Positions 53,699 to 64,000 of a DNA stretch of 64,000 bases are shown in pieces. Under the pieces are notes generated by a model. The model made no database searches. It worked only from the letters and a program-made list of their open reading frames with translations, and was not told where the DNA came from. The position numbers were made by a program, and so were the translations under genes. Each line of letters opens with the position of its first letter. Position 1 is the stretch's first letter. Source of the DNA: Kingdonia uniflora (taxonomy: Eukaryota > Streptophyta > Magnoliopsida > Ranunculales > Circaeasteraceae); contig JACGCM010002493.1 in NCBI GenBank assembly GCA_014058105.1, positions 930,001 through 994,000 on the forward strand. Direction: 5' to 3'.

Positions 53699-54833
53699 TC
53701 ACACTCTTGTGGGTAGACTAAGAGTCCCCATAAATGGAAATGCCTTCAGCGATTGAATTTTAGGATCTTCATGAAGCCCGGCAATTTGAAGTTTCTCGAT
53801 ACTTCCACTTTCAGGGTCATAAGAATGTAACGATCCAGAACCAACCAGCTTTAGCAAAATTTCACCATTCTTTCGATAACATATAGGCTTAACAACGTTC
53901 CTTGACCATACACATGAAACAGAGTATTGTTTCGTCCAAGACTCATTATTGTAATCTTTCATAATCCATATATCTATGTGATCTCCAACTGAGCTATCTA
54001 CTAGTGATAGACATCCTCCCAGAACTCCCAATTGATAATTATCAAATTCACAGAGAAAAGCCATATCAATTTCAGGACTCGGCACTTTTCCAATTTCTTC
54101 AAAATCTAAGTTAAACAACACAATGCGTACATCTCCATTGACACGATTATGATTGAACATTGACACCCAATGGAACGATCCATTGAAAATTACAGGATCC
54201 GTACGAATCCTAAAAGGGACAACCCGTGTTATCCTCCTCCCAATGCTACCCAGTATTAACACTTCAATTTTAGAACTATACATCAATATATCATCCAACA
54301 GACTCCGATATATAACATGCTTGTACCATCTTAAATTCTTTACTAGTCTCACTAAAACCAACGCCAAACCAATTCGATAATGCACCATCATTAACATGCC
54401 CAAAAAAATCCGTAGTGTCTACGCGTTTCCCCGTGGCAGGGTTAACTATAAACCTCAACCGGTGGTTATCAAAATTAGAAAATTCCAACATAACTAGACC
54501 ATTATTTGAATTACAAAACCTCCACCGCGACTCTTGATCAAAACCAACTTCTATTTTGCTACTAATAACAAGACCCTCATCATTATCTTTGGCGAAAAAT
54601 AATTCCCCGGGGAGGTCTCGATTTCTATAAACGAATACGATGAAATCAGTGCAAATGAGCGGTTTTGGGGTTTTTAGGGTAACAACACTAAGGTGCATTT
54701 TAGTAAAATGGGGGTCGTCTATAATAGAGCACCATTGTTTACAAACGCACCTGCATTGAAGTACGGACTTGATTGGTAGCTTTGAGAGGATCTCAGTGAT
54801 GATCTCCGGGAGAGATTGGAGTGAATTCATCAT
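53699..54833 (-). pseudogene. F-box protein gene with one frameshift
   Basis: ATG 54833 starts a good F-box (LPEIITEILSKLPIKSVLQC, then CVCKQWCSIIDDPHFTKMHL, about residues 8-50), followed by the first part of an F-box-associated domain (NSNNGLVML, VNPATGKRVDT, FGVGFSETSKEFKMV). Near 54300 the frame must change: the remaining domain reads on in another frame to 53699 (SSKIEVLILGSIGRRIT, FNGSFHWVSM, CLSLVDSSVGDHIDIWIMKD, LHSYDPESGSIEKLQI). Together the two parts make about 375 residues, normal for this family. F-box proteins are the substrate adaptors of SCF ubiquitin ligases. A single lesion suggests a young pseudogene or a sequencing error. Confidence 0.8.
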
Positions 54834-55075
54834 TTACAGAGATCAAAACCCTAAATTAGATTAAACCAATCACATGAATCAATGTTTATTGATCGATTAG
54901 AAACCCTAGTACGGGATAAAGCTCAATAATTTTGAAATTAGAGTTTCGAAATAGTAAAATTGGACATTGGAATCGATTATTTGGAATCCAACTTGGACGG
55001 GTTGGGTCAACTGCATTATGAGCCCAATTCTCAAATAAAGGCCCATAGCCGAAGGCAGATAACTCGAGGAGTATA
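54834..55075 (-). promoter_or_regulatory. Upstream region of the F-box gene
   Basis: Non-coding; CAAAACCCTAAATTAG on + just upstream of the start resembles telo-box (AAACCCTA) sequences common in plant 5' regions; AAACCCTAG recurs at 54901-54909. Confidence 0.35.
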
Positions 55076-55086
55076 ATGATGGTTTA

Positions 55087-55884
55087 GAGCATCTCCTAGA
55101 GTCCTACAGTACATAATTCAGTTGGGTGAAAAAAAAAATCAAGAGTGAGTGTGGCCAATTTCGTCTAAGATAACCTCAATTAGTTTTTTTTAAACATGTG
55201 CCTAAATGTTAGGTGCTTGTTTCATTTTATTTTATTTTAAATAAATAAATAAATTATCGGGCTCATAATTGTTAAGCGTCTGATTTTGTTTTTTATTATT
55301 ATTTTTTTTTTAGACCATTGGGCGCCTAAACCTTAGGCGCTCGATTTGAAATCAAACAGATGCCCAATACTTGGGCGCCCGATCGGGATATAAAAAAACA
55401 AGGTTACACCTTGGAAGTCTTGCTTTTTGAGGAGAAAAATCAAGTGAGTGAGGTACTGTTGGAGGACGAAAATACTGCATTGCACCTCAAAAATCAAGTG
55501 AGCGAGGTATGATGGTTTAGACCATCTCTTACAGTACCTCATTCAGTTGGGTGAAAAAAAAAATCAAAATCCAACTGAGTGAGATCAAATTTCATTCAAC
55601 AGTATCTCAGTTGTTTTTTTTTATCATGCGCCTAAATATTTGGCGCTCGTTTCATTTTTTTTTTAAATAAATAAATCATCGGGATCATAACTATTAATCG
55701 TCCGATTTGATTTATTTTTATTTTTATTTTAATAATTGGGCGCCCGATCGGTACGTAAAAAACACAAGGTTACTCCTTCGAAGCCATGCCGGAGAAAAAC
55801 CAAGTGAGTGAGGTACTGTTGGAGAACGAAAATACTACGTGGCACCTCAAAAACTAAATGAGTGAGGTACTTTAAGAGATGCTC
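55087..55884. mobile_element. Tandemly duplicated Harbinger-type MITE
   Basis: Outer ends GAGCATCTC (55087) and GAGATGCTC (ending 55884) are exact inverted repeats, flanked by TTA on both sides (55084-55086, 55885-55887), the PIF/Harbinger target duplication. Inside, ATGATGGTTTAGA(G/C)CATCTC recurs 433 bp later (55076 and 55509), showing that one MITE plus 11 bp of its left flank was duplicated head to tail. Shared words include TTCAGTTGGGTGAAAAAAAA, GGGCGCCCGATCGG and AAGTGAGTGAGGTACTGTTG. Non-coding. Confidence 0.8.
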
Positions 55885-55887
55885 TTA

Positions 55888-56654
55888 CTACGAATGAACC
55901 GTGGGGACTTAGGGTCACAATTTTGGTATTGTTAGACCAATTTTAATTATGACATTTCATTACTAATAATTTCACCATCGGCCACCTAAAATATTTTACG
56001 TTGATAATTAATCTTGGATTTATGACGGCCGTGATAAATATCAGTGGAGCCAAAATTCAACAAAATTTGAATCGGGGTTTAGATACAAAGTGGTGCGTAT
56101 AATATAACAGATTTCGGACGGAGAGTGGCAGGTGCCATAGATCTATGATGTAAACTCCCAAATATATGGTGTTCACGAATTGAAAATCGATAAGTTTTGT
56201 ACCATTGTCAAGAATTTAGGAGGATGAAATTAACGATTATCATCTAGAATATTTTCATCAATCTTTTCACATAACTAACTACACACTCTCAGATTCGTAA
56301 AGAGCGTATAAATCATTTTCGTATTTCTATTTTGTTCTAAGCTGTCACAAGTTTAATTTATTTTGATTTTAACGATTTAATTTACAAAACAAATCTAAAC
56401 TCAACCACAATAAACTTGTTTCAACACTAGCGAATTTTATTACAAAATCATGTTCATATCAAATTAACGATTATAAACTGGAGGAGCAATAACGATATTA
56501 ATATCTGTAACAATAACACCCTTACCTATGCCAGGGTTTACATTCTGACTCCCCAAAGCGCCCGCGCCCTAGTTATAACCAGAATTAGGATCCAAAAAAC
56601 AACGAGAACGATCGATCAATCTAATCAATATCCACGTTATACATGTCGACCTTT
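55888..56654. other. Intergenic
   Basis: AT-rich, no gene or bounded repeat recognised. Confidence 0.5.
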
Positions 56655-56840
56655 TTAAGACAGCATGAATTTCTCGAGTAGGGTTGTTGTGGGTGTTTTT
56701 CTAGCAACATCAAAATGTAACTTAGCAAAACTAGGCTTGTCTATCACTGAACGCCATATCGTTTGCAAACTCCTCTGCATCGTATAGTACGACTTGACTG
56801 GTAGCCTTGAGAGGATGTCCCTGGTGATCTCTGGTGGCAA
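56655..56840 (-). pseudogene. Truncated F-box gene
   Basis: 61 codons from ATG 56840: PPEITRDILSRLPVKSYYTM followed by RSVIDKPSFAKLHFD, a recognisable but altered F-box (the usual RCVCKxW region is disrupted). The frame stops after LLEKFMLS. No F-box-associated domain follows within reach. The Met-Pro-Pro start also lacks the usual preceding residues. It is the second F-box remnant within 2 kb on the same strand, so probably a decayed tandem paralogue of 53699-54833. Confidence 0.6.
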
Positions 56841-57598
56841 ATAAGGATAACTTATCGTCTGTTCGTCGGCTATTTGATTGCCCTAAAATTAAAATTAGGT
56901 TAATTCAACCTTCAACCACACAGATCCTTAACCCTAAACACTATTGTAGAGAAGGCTTAAACTGATATTAAGGTTTATAAACTCCCTTTATTTTTGAAGA
57001 CTGATGTGATATTGTGATGTAACTCGGAGTCTTGGATGGATTAGGACAAACGGGTGCCCAACCCGTAGCCTGTAAGGAAATATTACATGTTAGGCCCGGA
57101 TGAGTTTTGAGCTATGGTCCATTTTAAAGCCGATAGCCACTGTGTTTCCCACAGGGAAATCGGACTCTCTAGCCACGGCGGACGATGACTGTAGGAGTCC
57201 ATTTCACCTGAATTATTCACCCATAAATAGAAATTTCAAAAGTTGACTCGTATCTTCGACGACGACCCCAAGGTTTATTTTTATTTATTTTTGCAAACAC
57301 ACATGTGTAATAGGATTTGTTACAGGATATGGAACTGACACTAAACTTTGTTGTTAATGACACCCCTTTGTTTTGTGCATCAGTGTTAACTATCTCGGGG
57401 CAAAAGGACGGTATCAAAAAGGGTCTTACCACGAATAAAACATGGGGGCATGGTTTTTGTACCTTTAAATTAAACCCTTTCTAAGAAGAAGAATAAGAAA
57501 ACAAAAAACAAACATCGATCCAATTAGTAACTTGTGTAGCTGCATGCCCCTAGCTGCACGCCCTTCGGGCATGCAACTCCCATTTTTCAAACCAATTA
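56841..57598. other. Intergenic
   Basis: No gene recognised. A small imperfect palindrome GCATGCCCCTAGCTGCACGCCCTTCGGGCATGC lies at about 57542-57574. Confidence 0.45.
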
Positions 57599-58159
57599 GA
57601 GCATGGGCAGCAGGCTCGCTATCGCTACGATAGCGATCCAAATCAATAAAAAACCATTTTTACAGGATCGTCATCGCTCAAATAGCGCCCCTATTGATAA
57701 AATTAGTGGCTATCTGTGGCGAGCCTGTTCTGGTCAGGGTTGTCAGTTGGCCCACTTGATTGTATACGTGTAAAGCTTGGTTGATTACGTGTGAAGCATT
57801 AAAAAAAGTTTTTTTCCTAAACAAAACTTATTATTAAATTAAATAGAGGAGTTATGTGCCAATTCAATTGGCACGGTGAATTTTTTTATATGTATTTTTT
57901 AATTATATTTTTGAAAGTTAGACAATACTTTGCCAACGGTAACTTAAATTTTACAAACGGTCAATGGAAATATAGGAAAACACAACGGTCAAATTGATGC
58001 AACGATAACTACAGAGAAAAAGACAACGGTCAAATTTATTGAAAAAGTTCTCAAAACATATGGCTAATCTTCACTCTCAACTCTTATCTCTACTTCTAAT
58101 CTCTTACTCCTGCAAATTGTACTCTTCTCTTCAGCCTTTCAGCATTTTCATTTGAACGA

Positions 58160-59878
58160 ATGGATAAGAATAATTAACAAAATAGTTGGTTCGGCTTGTT
58201 AGGTTACAACTCAAAACAGACGAAAGTTGTTCGAACGAGTCAAAAAGTCGTTCGAATGAAATTTTTTCCGTTAAAGTCGTTCGAATGAGACTCATTTGAG
58301 CGAAAAATGCTATGCTTGTTTTGTAAGTTCGTTATGAAGGGGATATATTCCAAACCGATGGTTTATCTCATGATGTGTACTTCGTTAATGACTTAATATA
58401 AAGCCTATAAATATAGAGTGTGTGTTAAAGGCCATTGTACAGTGAGAAAAAAAGTTAGATAGAGAAAATAGAAAAATCTAGGGTTTTACTCGGGAGAGAC
58501 TTCTTGGGTTTTCTTTCTAGGGTTTCTTGCTGGGGATTATCTGTAAGGGAAGAGGTGAGATAAAGTAATCTTTAGAACTACTTGTAACCCTAATTGATAA
58601 TAGATTCATCATGTTTGTCGGAGGGTGATTTTGATCATTTGGGGTTTCCACCTAATTTAAACTTTGTGTATGTGTTTTATTGTCTTGGATTGAATTCTCC
58701 ATGGTTAGAATTATATCTTCGGTTCTTGCTCAATCGTATTGTGCTTCCGTATTGCGATTTGCCCCCTCGATCAGTTTCTTAACATGGCTTTCAACACTTT
58801 TTACATAATAACTTAAATTCACCTCCTCCTCCTCCTCCACCTCCTCATCAATTCTCTCAAAATTAATTTTATCAGTCACAATTATCTCAATCACAGTAAT
58901 CCCAGCCACATTACCCACAATTCTCTCCACCTCATATCTAATTGTATCCAGTATCGGAAGCATCTATGTCGGCTGGCTCTAGCAATCAAACTATACTCGT
59001 GTCGCCGTCAATTGCGTGAAGAAACTACAATGAAGATGAAGATTTGCTAATTGTATCAGCGTGGTTAAATACTAGCTTTGATAAAATTCGTGGCACGGGC
59101 CAAAAGGCTACAAGTTTTTGGGACTGGGTTCATAAATTTTTTGTAGAACATGGAGAACTTGAGTCACATCGTACTACAGATTCAATACAAAATCGGTGGG
59201 GCAACATCCAAAAATATATTAATAAATTATGTGGGTACTATGCTAACATTTCAGCAAGTCGTAAGAGCGGTGAAAACCTCAATGAAGACGGCAAGGTATA
59301 TCAATTATTATACAGTAGTGAAATATGTTAATGCAACAATTATTAATGTATGCAATTGTTCTATTTTGTAACAGATAGAGAAAGTAAAAATCATGTATAA
59401 AAAGATTGAGAAGAAAGAATTCAAGCTAGTACGTTACTAGAAGGAACTTAGATTGCACAAAAGGTGGCAAGATTATGTAAAAAAAAGCTAATGACCAACT
59501 ATGTCCACAAAGTTCTACTTCATCTCGTATACACAATTCAAGTAACAAATTATCTTTGGCAACTGATCTGAATGAAGATAACGATGAAGTGGTGTCGCCA
59601 AACAAGAATCTACACCTGGGGAAGGAAAGCAGGAAAATAGTTAAGGAGGCGAAAGGGAACAAATGGTGAAATTTATGGAATCTCAAAGCTTTCGGAGCTT
59701 ATGGGAAGCTACATTGAAGATAGGAAAAATGAATATGAGAGGAAGCTTAAACTATAAGAGTTTGAACATGATGAACGTTTTATGCTTATGAATATGACAG
59801 ACGATATGGATGAGATGACAAAATAGTTCTATGAGCAGGAGAAGAAAAACATGATAGTGAGGAGAAGTTTGTTTTCGT
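58160..59878 (+). pseudogene. Harbinger ORF1 (Myb/SANT-like DNA-binding protein), interrupted by solo LTR
   Basis: ATG 58160 begins MDKNN, and after the solo LTR (58197-58784) the frame continues with a Pro run (about 58820-58850), Gln/Ser-rich sequence and then the trihelix-like domain: NEDEDLLIVSAWLNTSFDK, SFWDWVHKFF, DSIQNRWGNIQKYINKLCG and SASRKSGENLNEDGK. A GT-AG intron (about 59296-59374) leads to EKVKIMYKKIEKKEFKLV. The C-terminal DERFMLMNMTDDMDEMTK and QEKKNMIV are also typical of ORF1. Several stops. ORF1 proteins help transposase reach the nucleus and bind element ends. Confidence 0.72.
58197..58784 (+). repeat. Solo LTR 1 inside Harbinger ORF1
   Basis: 588 bp, TGTTAGG...CTTAACA, flanked by CGGCT (58192-58196) and TGGCT (58785-58789), a 4/5 target duplication. 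TATAAATA at 58406-58413. Its U3 contains repeated GTCGTTCGAA(T/C)GA words (58218-58300). No PBS or internal region follows, so it is solo. The style is copia-like. Confidence 0.75.
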
Positions 59879-60165
59879 AATCAATTCCTTTGTTACCAAT
59901 TTAAATTTTTATGTTTTATTTTCATGTATTAGGTGGGTCGCAAGATTTTTTATTTTAAGGGGCTAGGCTCAGTAACACATGTAATGTTATATTTTCCATT
60001 GCAATACAAAAAACATTCGATGATAAATAACATGACATTATTAAACGTTATAAAACACTTAATATGCATTTCAACCAAAATAATTATTAGTGTAGTGGTT
60101 CCATAAATGTTTCACAAGCTCGGCTTGGAAAGTATAATGAGCAGCTCATTTCGTAGTTGAAAGTG

Positions 60166-61290
60166 TTAAACAACGAATTGATCAAAATTCTCATTTTCGT
60201 TGGAGATAACTTTTATCGGTAGGATGGATTCAATTTGTTCACAGTTGAAATCGGTAATATACAACTCTCTCTCATCCCCGACGACCATGCTATGCATTAA
60301 AATGAACGCCATCATTATTTGAGTAAGATCATCGGGATCCCAATAACGTGCAAGTCCCCGTATAATTGCAAAACTTGCTTGCAATACTCTAAATGTTCTG
60401 GATCTTTCCTTGTTGATTCTTGTTGTTACGCAAAGTATTTATTCGCAGCTCTACGCAGTGAAGGAATAGTTTTCTCAAATGTAGATCATGTCGGGTATAT
60501 CCCATCTGTTAGGTAATAACCCTGAGTAAATGACACTCTATTAATCTCAAAATTTTCCTTAGGGGCATGGACTTCTACGAGGTCAACAAATAGGTTAGAT
60601 TGTTGTAGAACGTTGATGTCGTTGTGAGATCAAGGCATCTCAAAAAAACATGCCAAATCCACATTTTTGTATGAATTAACTGCTTCTAGAATGATAGTAG
60701 GTTGAAAATAATGGCCCTGGGACATCCCATGCCATGCAGTAGGACAATTCTTCCATGTCCAGTGCATGCAGTCGAGGCTCCCTAACATTTTTGAAAACCC
60801 TCGACATTCACCTTCAACCAACAATCGTGCGACATCATCACTATTTAGTCTCTGGAGATATTCCTCACCGAAAACTTCTATAATCGCAAAACATAAACTC
60901 TTTAAACATTTTGTAGCCGTGGTTTTCCCAATTTTCAAATATTCGTCCATAAAATTACTAGAAACTCCATAAGCAAGCATTTTTAAAGTAGTAGTTAACT
61001 TCTGAAGGGAAGAAAGGCCCAGGGTACCATCATTATTTCTCTTATGTACTAACTACGAATCGTGAGCGACAACAAAGTCATAAATTTGGAGAAACAAATG
61101 ATGCCTGATTCAAAACCTCCTACAAAACAGGTAGTCAGGGTAAAGCGGTACATCAGCAAAATAATCATGAAAAAGTTAGAGGTGAGCGGCAATTTTATTT
61201 CTCGGTATGAACCTACGAGCGCGCCTACTTTCATGGTGGAGCCTATGTATTTCCGTAATCGCCAACATTATTAGGATAATCATATCGCGA
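60166..61290 (-). pseudogene. PIF/Harbinger transposase (DDE_Tnp_4), decayed
   Basis: Minus strand, from about 61290: DVPLYPDYLFCRRF, HHLFLQIYDFVVAHDS, GTLGLSSLQKLTTTLKMLAYGV, EYLKIGKTTATKCLKSLCFAI, FGEEYLQRLNSDDVARLL, GFSKMLGSLDCMHWTWKNCP, PTIILEAVNSY, then HNDINVL and VSFTQGYYLTDGIYPTWSTF. The last part, 60384-60166, reads ASFAIIRGLARYWDPDDLTQ and MMAFILMHSMVVGDERE. GSLDCMHW, YYLTDGIYP and the C-terminal helix are the DDE blocks of plant PIF transposases. At least four stops or frameshifts. It lies convergent to ORF1. Confidence 0.8.
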
Positions 61291-61300
61291 TCAGAAGATG

Positions 61301-61548
61301 ATGCAGACATTAGAGAGGTGAAAAGAAATAATAAGTGGAATGCCGTTTTGATGAATCACCATTTCCGGGTAACAATATTTATAACCAGAATACCCAAATA
61401 AATATTTGCTAAAACCAAGGCCTGAAATAAGATAAGTCAATAAATATTTGTCAAAAACAAGGGAAAAAAATATTTACCCCCAAGAACTAGAATACGAGAA
61501 TAAACAATATCCATTATAACTATCTTATAAGAAAAAAGTCCTGCTGAA
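61301..61548. other. AT-rich spacer
   Basis: No gene. Contains AATAAATATTTG(C/T)(C/T)AAAA twice (about 61400 and 61440), a short direct repeat. The right end of the Harbinger should lie here but no TIR is visible. Confidence 0.4.
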
Positions 61549-64000
61549 CTAAGATGGAGTATCACTTCTTCCTCGAACTCTTTTGTTGCTTATAGTCCTC
61601 CTCGGTCTTTCACACATCTGATAATCAATATGTTGCCGCAAAAAAATCGGTAGTTTAGTTGAAGATAAACACCAACTTAACTGAAAGAATATTACCTGAA
61701 AGCGAAGACTATTTTTAAATTAGAATTTACTCCTGAAATATTTAAATACGTGGTCATGAAGCAGCTGCTGTAAATATGAGACATCTACTCGCAACTCATC
61801 GCTTTCAACTTCATGCTCAACAATAAATGTCTACGCTTGTAGTTGCTGTTGTAATAAAAGGCTTTCATATTGATTTATTTCCAAGATTGCCTGTTCATAA
61901 ATAACTTTGCGTTCTGGTATAAATAATTCTCTTTGAACTGTATAATCGTAGACTCTCATCCCAAGGTTAAGACACATTTGTTTAGTATACATCGCAGATA
62001 AAGCAGCCTGTGAAGAAATATATTTTCCTTAATTGATATGATAAATGCAAATGCATTACCTAAATAAATAAAAGTTACTTGAATTTAAAACAACTTACAC
62101 GAGTAACATCATCAGTGGGAATCATAAGACGGCGTTAACGTGGGCGTGAAGGAATTGCTACATCAATATACCAATCTCTAAGACCAATCGAGCGCGCGTA
62201 AGGAATGATTTTATATGTACCTGAGTGGTGACCGGCCTGTGGAGGATGTGGAAAGTGAAATTGATCTGTATATCCTACATAACCTTCCTCATTAGTATTT
62301 ACAGCATGGAAGAACTCGGAAACCTGATAATCTAACGTTACAATTCTCCAGAAAGCTGTATAATTCGACAATGTAAACCCTTGAAAGGCAAATGGTATAA
62401 CATCAATTCAGTCAGCTGCTTGTAATCTCTCGATAAAATCACCGGGAACACCATTAATATCAGTATGGGGTGGATTCGTAGGGATTGAATATTGGTCATG
62501 TTGAGAATTGAGGTAGCTACTCTCTCTTCCCTTACAAGAACGAACGTGGAAATCGCCAACACAAGAAGTAAATCAACAAGAACAATAAAGGACACGAAGA
62601 ATTTCCCTGAGGAGAAAAGTGGAAAACCCTTGCGGATAAAAAACCACTCCCCACGAACAATTCACTATGATATCAAATAGGTTACAATGATCTCTCAAGC
62701 TTCTCAAGCTTTAATGGAGTCTCTTAAACCCTAGCCTCTCTAAGGTTAAACTGACCAAAAGATAGGTTAACAAAATAACCTAAGTCCTCTTTATATATTA
62801 GAGGACCAAAAAATACAAGTAGTACGAATATCGAGGCATAACTCTAATATTTAAGGCAAACCTACGCGAAGCTCGTTCAAACGACTTTGCGATAGTTGGT
62901 CTCCAACCCTAGAAACATAACATCGCGTTCGAACGACATCCAAGCTCGTTCGAACGAGATCAACTCTTGGGCCAAAGTTCCAGGAGGTACATCAGTTCGT
63001 TCGAATGACTAGTTATAAAGCTCGTTCGATTGACTTCGGCAATTTCCCAACTTCGATAATTTCTTCAATTCGAGTTCATACCCAACAGGCCAATCAATTG
63101 TTTAGTGCATCTCTCTCCGAAATACCATGCACCCCTGAAGTGTACTCCTTCATACAAAATGACACGCTTTAGACTAATAACCTGTACTCGGTTATAATCT
63201 ACATGTGTGGCACGTGAAAATCATTGCCATGGATGCCAATAAATACTCTTGAGAGTCCCAAGCTCGATTTGTTGTCTTGATTTAGGTAAATTATCCACAA
63301 CTTAATCTTTACAATTTGTTAATATTTTCCCTTTATCCCATCTATTTATCCTAGACCATTCATCCAAACTATCATCCTGCATCACTAGGTTCATATCTAT
63401 AAAATATTCGTAATACCAATATTGTAAAATCTCTGAATAGCTACAGATGTTATGATCGATACATCTACAACATAAGTCGAAACCCTGGTACATATAACAC
63501 ATAATCGATATCCCCTAGTCGTACTCAATTACCTTAATACGATTCCTTAAAGCCATGAGATGATTTAACTGGATCTTGCTATCGTTGTGCCCATAAAAGT
63601 ACATTGACAGCATGCACAATAAAGACATTCTAGCAATCGTCTCATGGTCATACTATTCAACTTTTTTCATGTCAAAAAACTGGAAAATAAATTTTCCCGA
63701 AATATACCTAGATGAAATTGCTATATCTTTTATATTGGGTATATAAAGTACAGCTAGCTCCTCAACCTCATCACTCGTGGAAAATGGGGGAGGAGACCCG
63801 AATCCTACTCATATCCCAATCAACATATAAAAGTCAAGAGGAGTCAATTTGATCTCTCCATATGGGAAATGAAATGCATGTGTTACATTCCACCACCTCT
63901 CAATTAATTCTATCACCAAGCGATTGTCACCTTGATTCCATTTTATACTTAGAAAATGTGCAAACCCAGAAGCATCAATTAAATGTTTGATTCCTTCTAT
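61549..64000 (-). pseudogene. Plant mobile domain (PMD, aminotransferase-like) gene remnant, continues past window end
   Basis: Minus strand from 64000: KHLIDASGFAHFLSIKWNQ, VIELIERWWNVTHAFHFPYG, EIKLTPLDFYMLIGI, FFDMKKVE, MSLLCMLSMYFYGHNDSK and YSEILQYWYYEYF, the order of a PMD domain (ERWW..TH.FH.P.GE..LTPLDF). After the solo LTR (62499-63087) it continues with NYTAFWRIVTLDYQVSEFFH, HFPHPPQAGHHSGTYKIIPY and IPTDDVTR, then AALSAMYTKQMCLNLGMRVY, and ends ERPRRTISNKRVRG with TAG at 61551-61549. Gaps near 62000-62100 and 61620-61700 look like introns. Stops inside exons make it a pseudogene. PMD proteins derive from transposons; some have host roles in silencing and meristems. Confidence 0.72.
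62499..63087 (-). repeat. Solo LTR 2 inside the PMD gene
   Basis: 589 bp; on the minus strand it starts TGTTGGGTATG and ends CAATTCTCAACA. Flanks GGTCA (62494-62498) and GGCCA (63088-63092) match 4/5. TATA-like TATATAAA on the minus strand (62797-62790). The U3 has repeated CGTTCGAACGA words (about 62870-63030), as in solo LTR 1. Same length class and motif suggest the same family. No internal region. Confidence 0.75.

Larger units (their letters stand above)
57599..61300. mobile_element. Decayed PIF/Harbinger transposon
   Basis: Left end GAGCATGGGCAGCAGGCTCGC after TTA (57596-57598). ORF1 (Myb/SANT-like) runs on + from 58160 and a DDE transposase on - from about 61290 to 60166, the two-gene arrangement of plant PIF/Harbinger elements. 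A solo LTR (58197-58784) interrupts ORF1. I do not see a matching right terminal repeat, so the right border is an estimate from the end of transposase homology. GCGAGCCTGTTCTG at about 57719-57732 mirrors part of the left end internally. Confidence 0.65.

Noticed and set aside
59426..59686. 86-codon minus-strand frame
   Set aside because: Shadow of the decayed Harbinger ORF1 C-terminal part on the plus strand.

Overview
This is a stretch of a eudicot plant nuclear genome. It is AT-rich, host genes carry GT-AG introns, and the gene complement (a PDIL5-2-type disulfide isomerase, an RMR-type PA/TM/RING-H2 protein, a DUF688-type protein, F-box genes) is plant-specific. The species cannot be named from the sequence. 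About two thirds of the window is transposable-element DNA, and many boundaries can be fixed from target-site duplications (TSDs).

Positions 1344-32708 are one nest of insertions. (1) The outer element is a Ty3/gypsy retrotransposon of the Tat type (two RNase H domains), 1349-32703, TSD GATAG. (2) A hAT element, 6726-22712, TSD (C/G)TTGTCGG, sits in its integrase gene and separates the first catalytic Asp from the rest of the core. The hAT carries an F-box-associated gene fragment and a reverse-oriented copia-like LTR. (3) A second Tat-type element, 6933-21117, TSD ATATG, two 600-bp LTRs, lies inside the hAT. Both Tat elements have a sense gag-pol followed by a tandem repeat array (162 bp in the outer, 155 bp in the inner) and by an antisense, apparently intron-containing reading region. 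The antisense regions of the two elements are homologous at protein level.

Positions 32709-34387 hold Helitron-like DNA with a head-to-tail junction. Two host genes follow: PDIL5-2 (+, 5 exons, 34671-37959) and an RMR-type vacuolar sorting receptor/RING-H2 gene (-, 4 exons, 39102-44345), with a SINE-like insertion between them.

Positions 45264-49727 contain a small non-autonomous LTR element primed by initiator Met-tRNA (TSD AACTC) and a non-autonomous Mutator-like element with long inverted arms (9-bp TSD ACTAAATAA). A small DUF688-type gene (51246-51743, -), a frameshifted F-box gene (53699-54833, -), a duplicated Harbinger-type MITE and a truncated F-box gene follow.

From 57599 to the end is a decayed PIF/Harbinger element (Myb-like ORF1 on +, transposase on -) next to a decayed plant-mobile-domain (PMD) gene. 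Each is interrupted by a solo LTR of the same approximate length (588 and 589 bp). All pol genes and transposases visible here carry stops, frameshifts or catalytic substitutions, so I see no element coding for its own full machinery. All calls are by eye; no database search was run.
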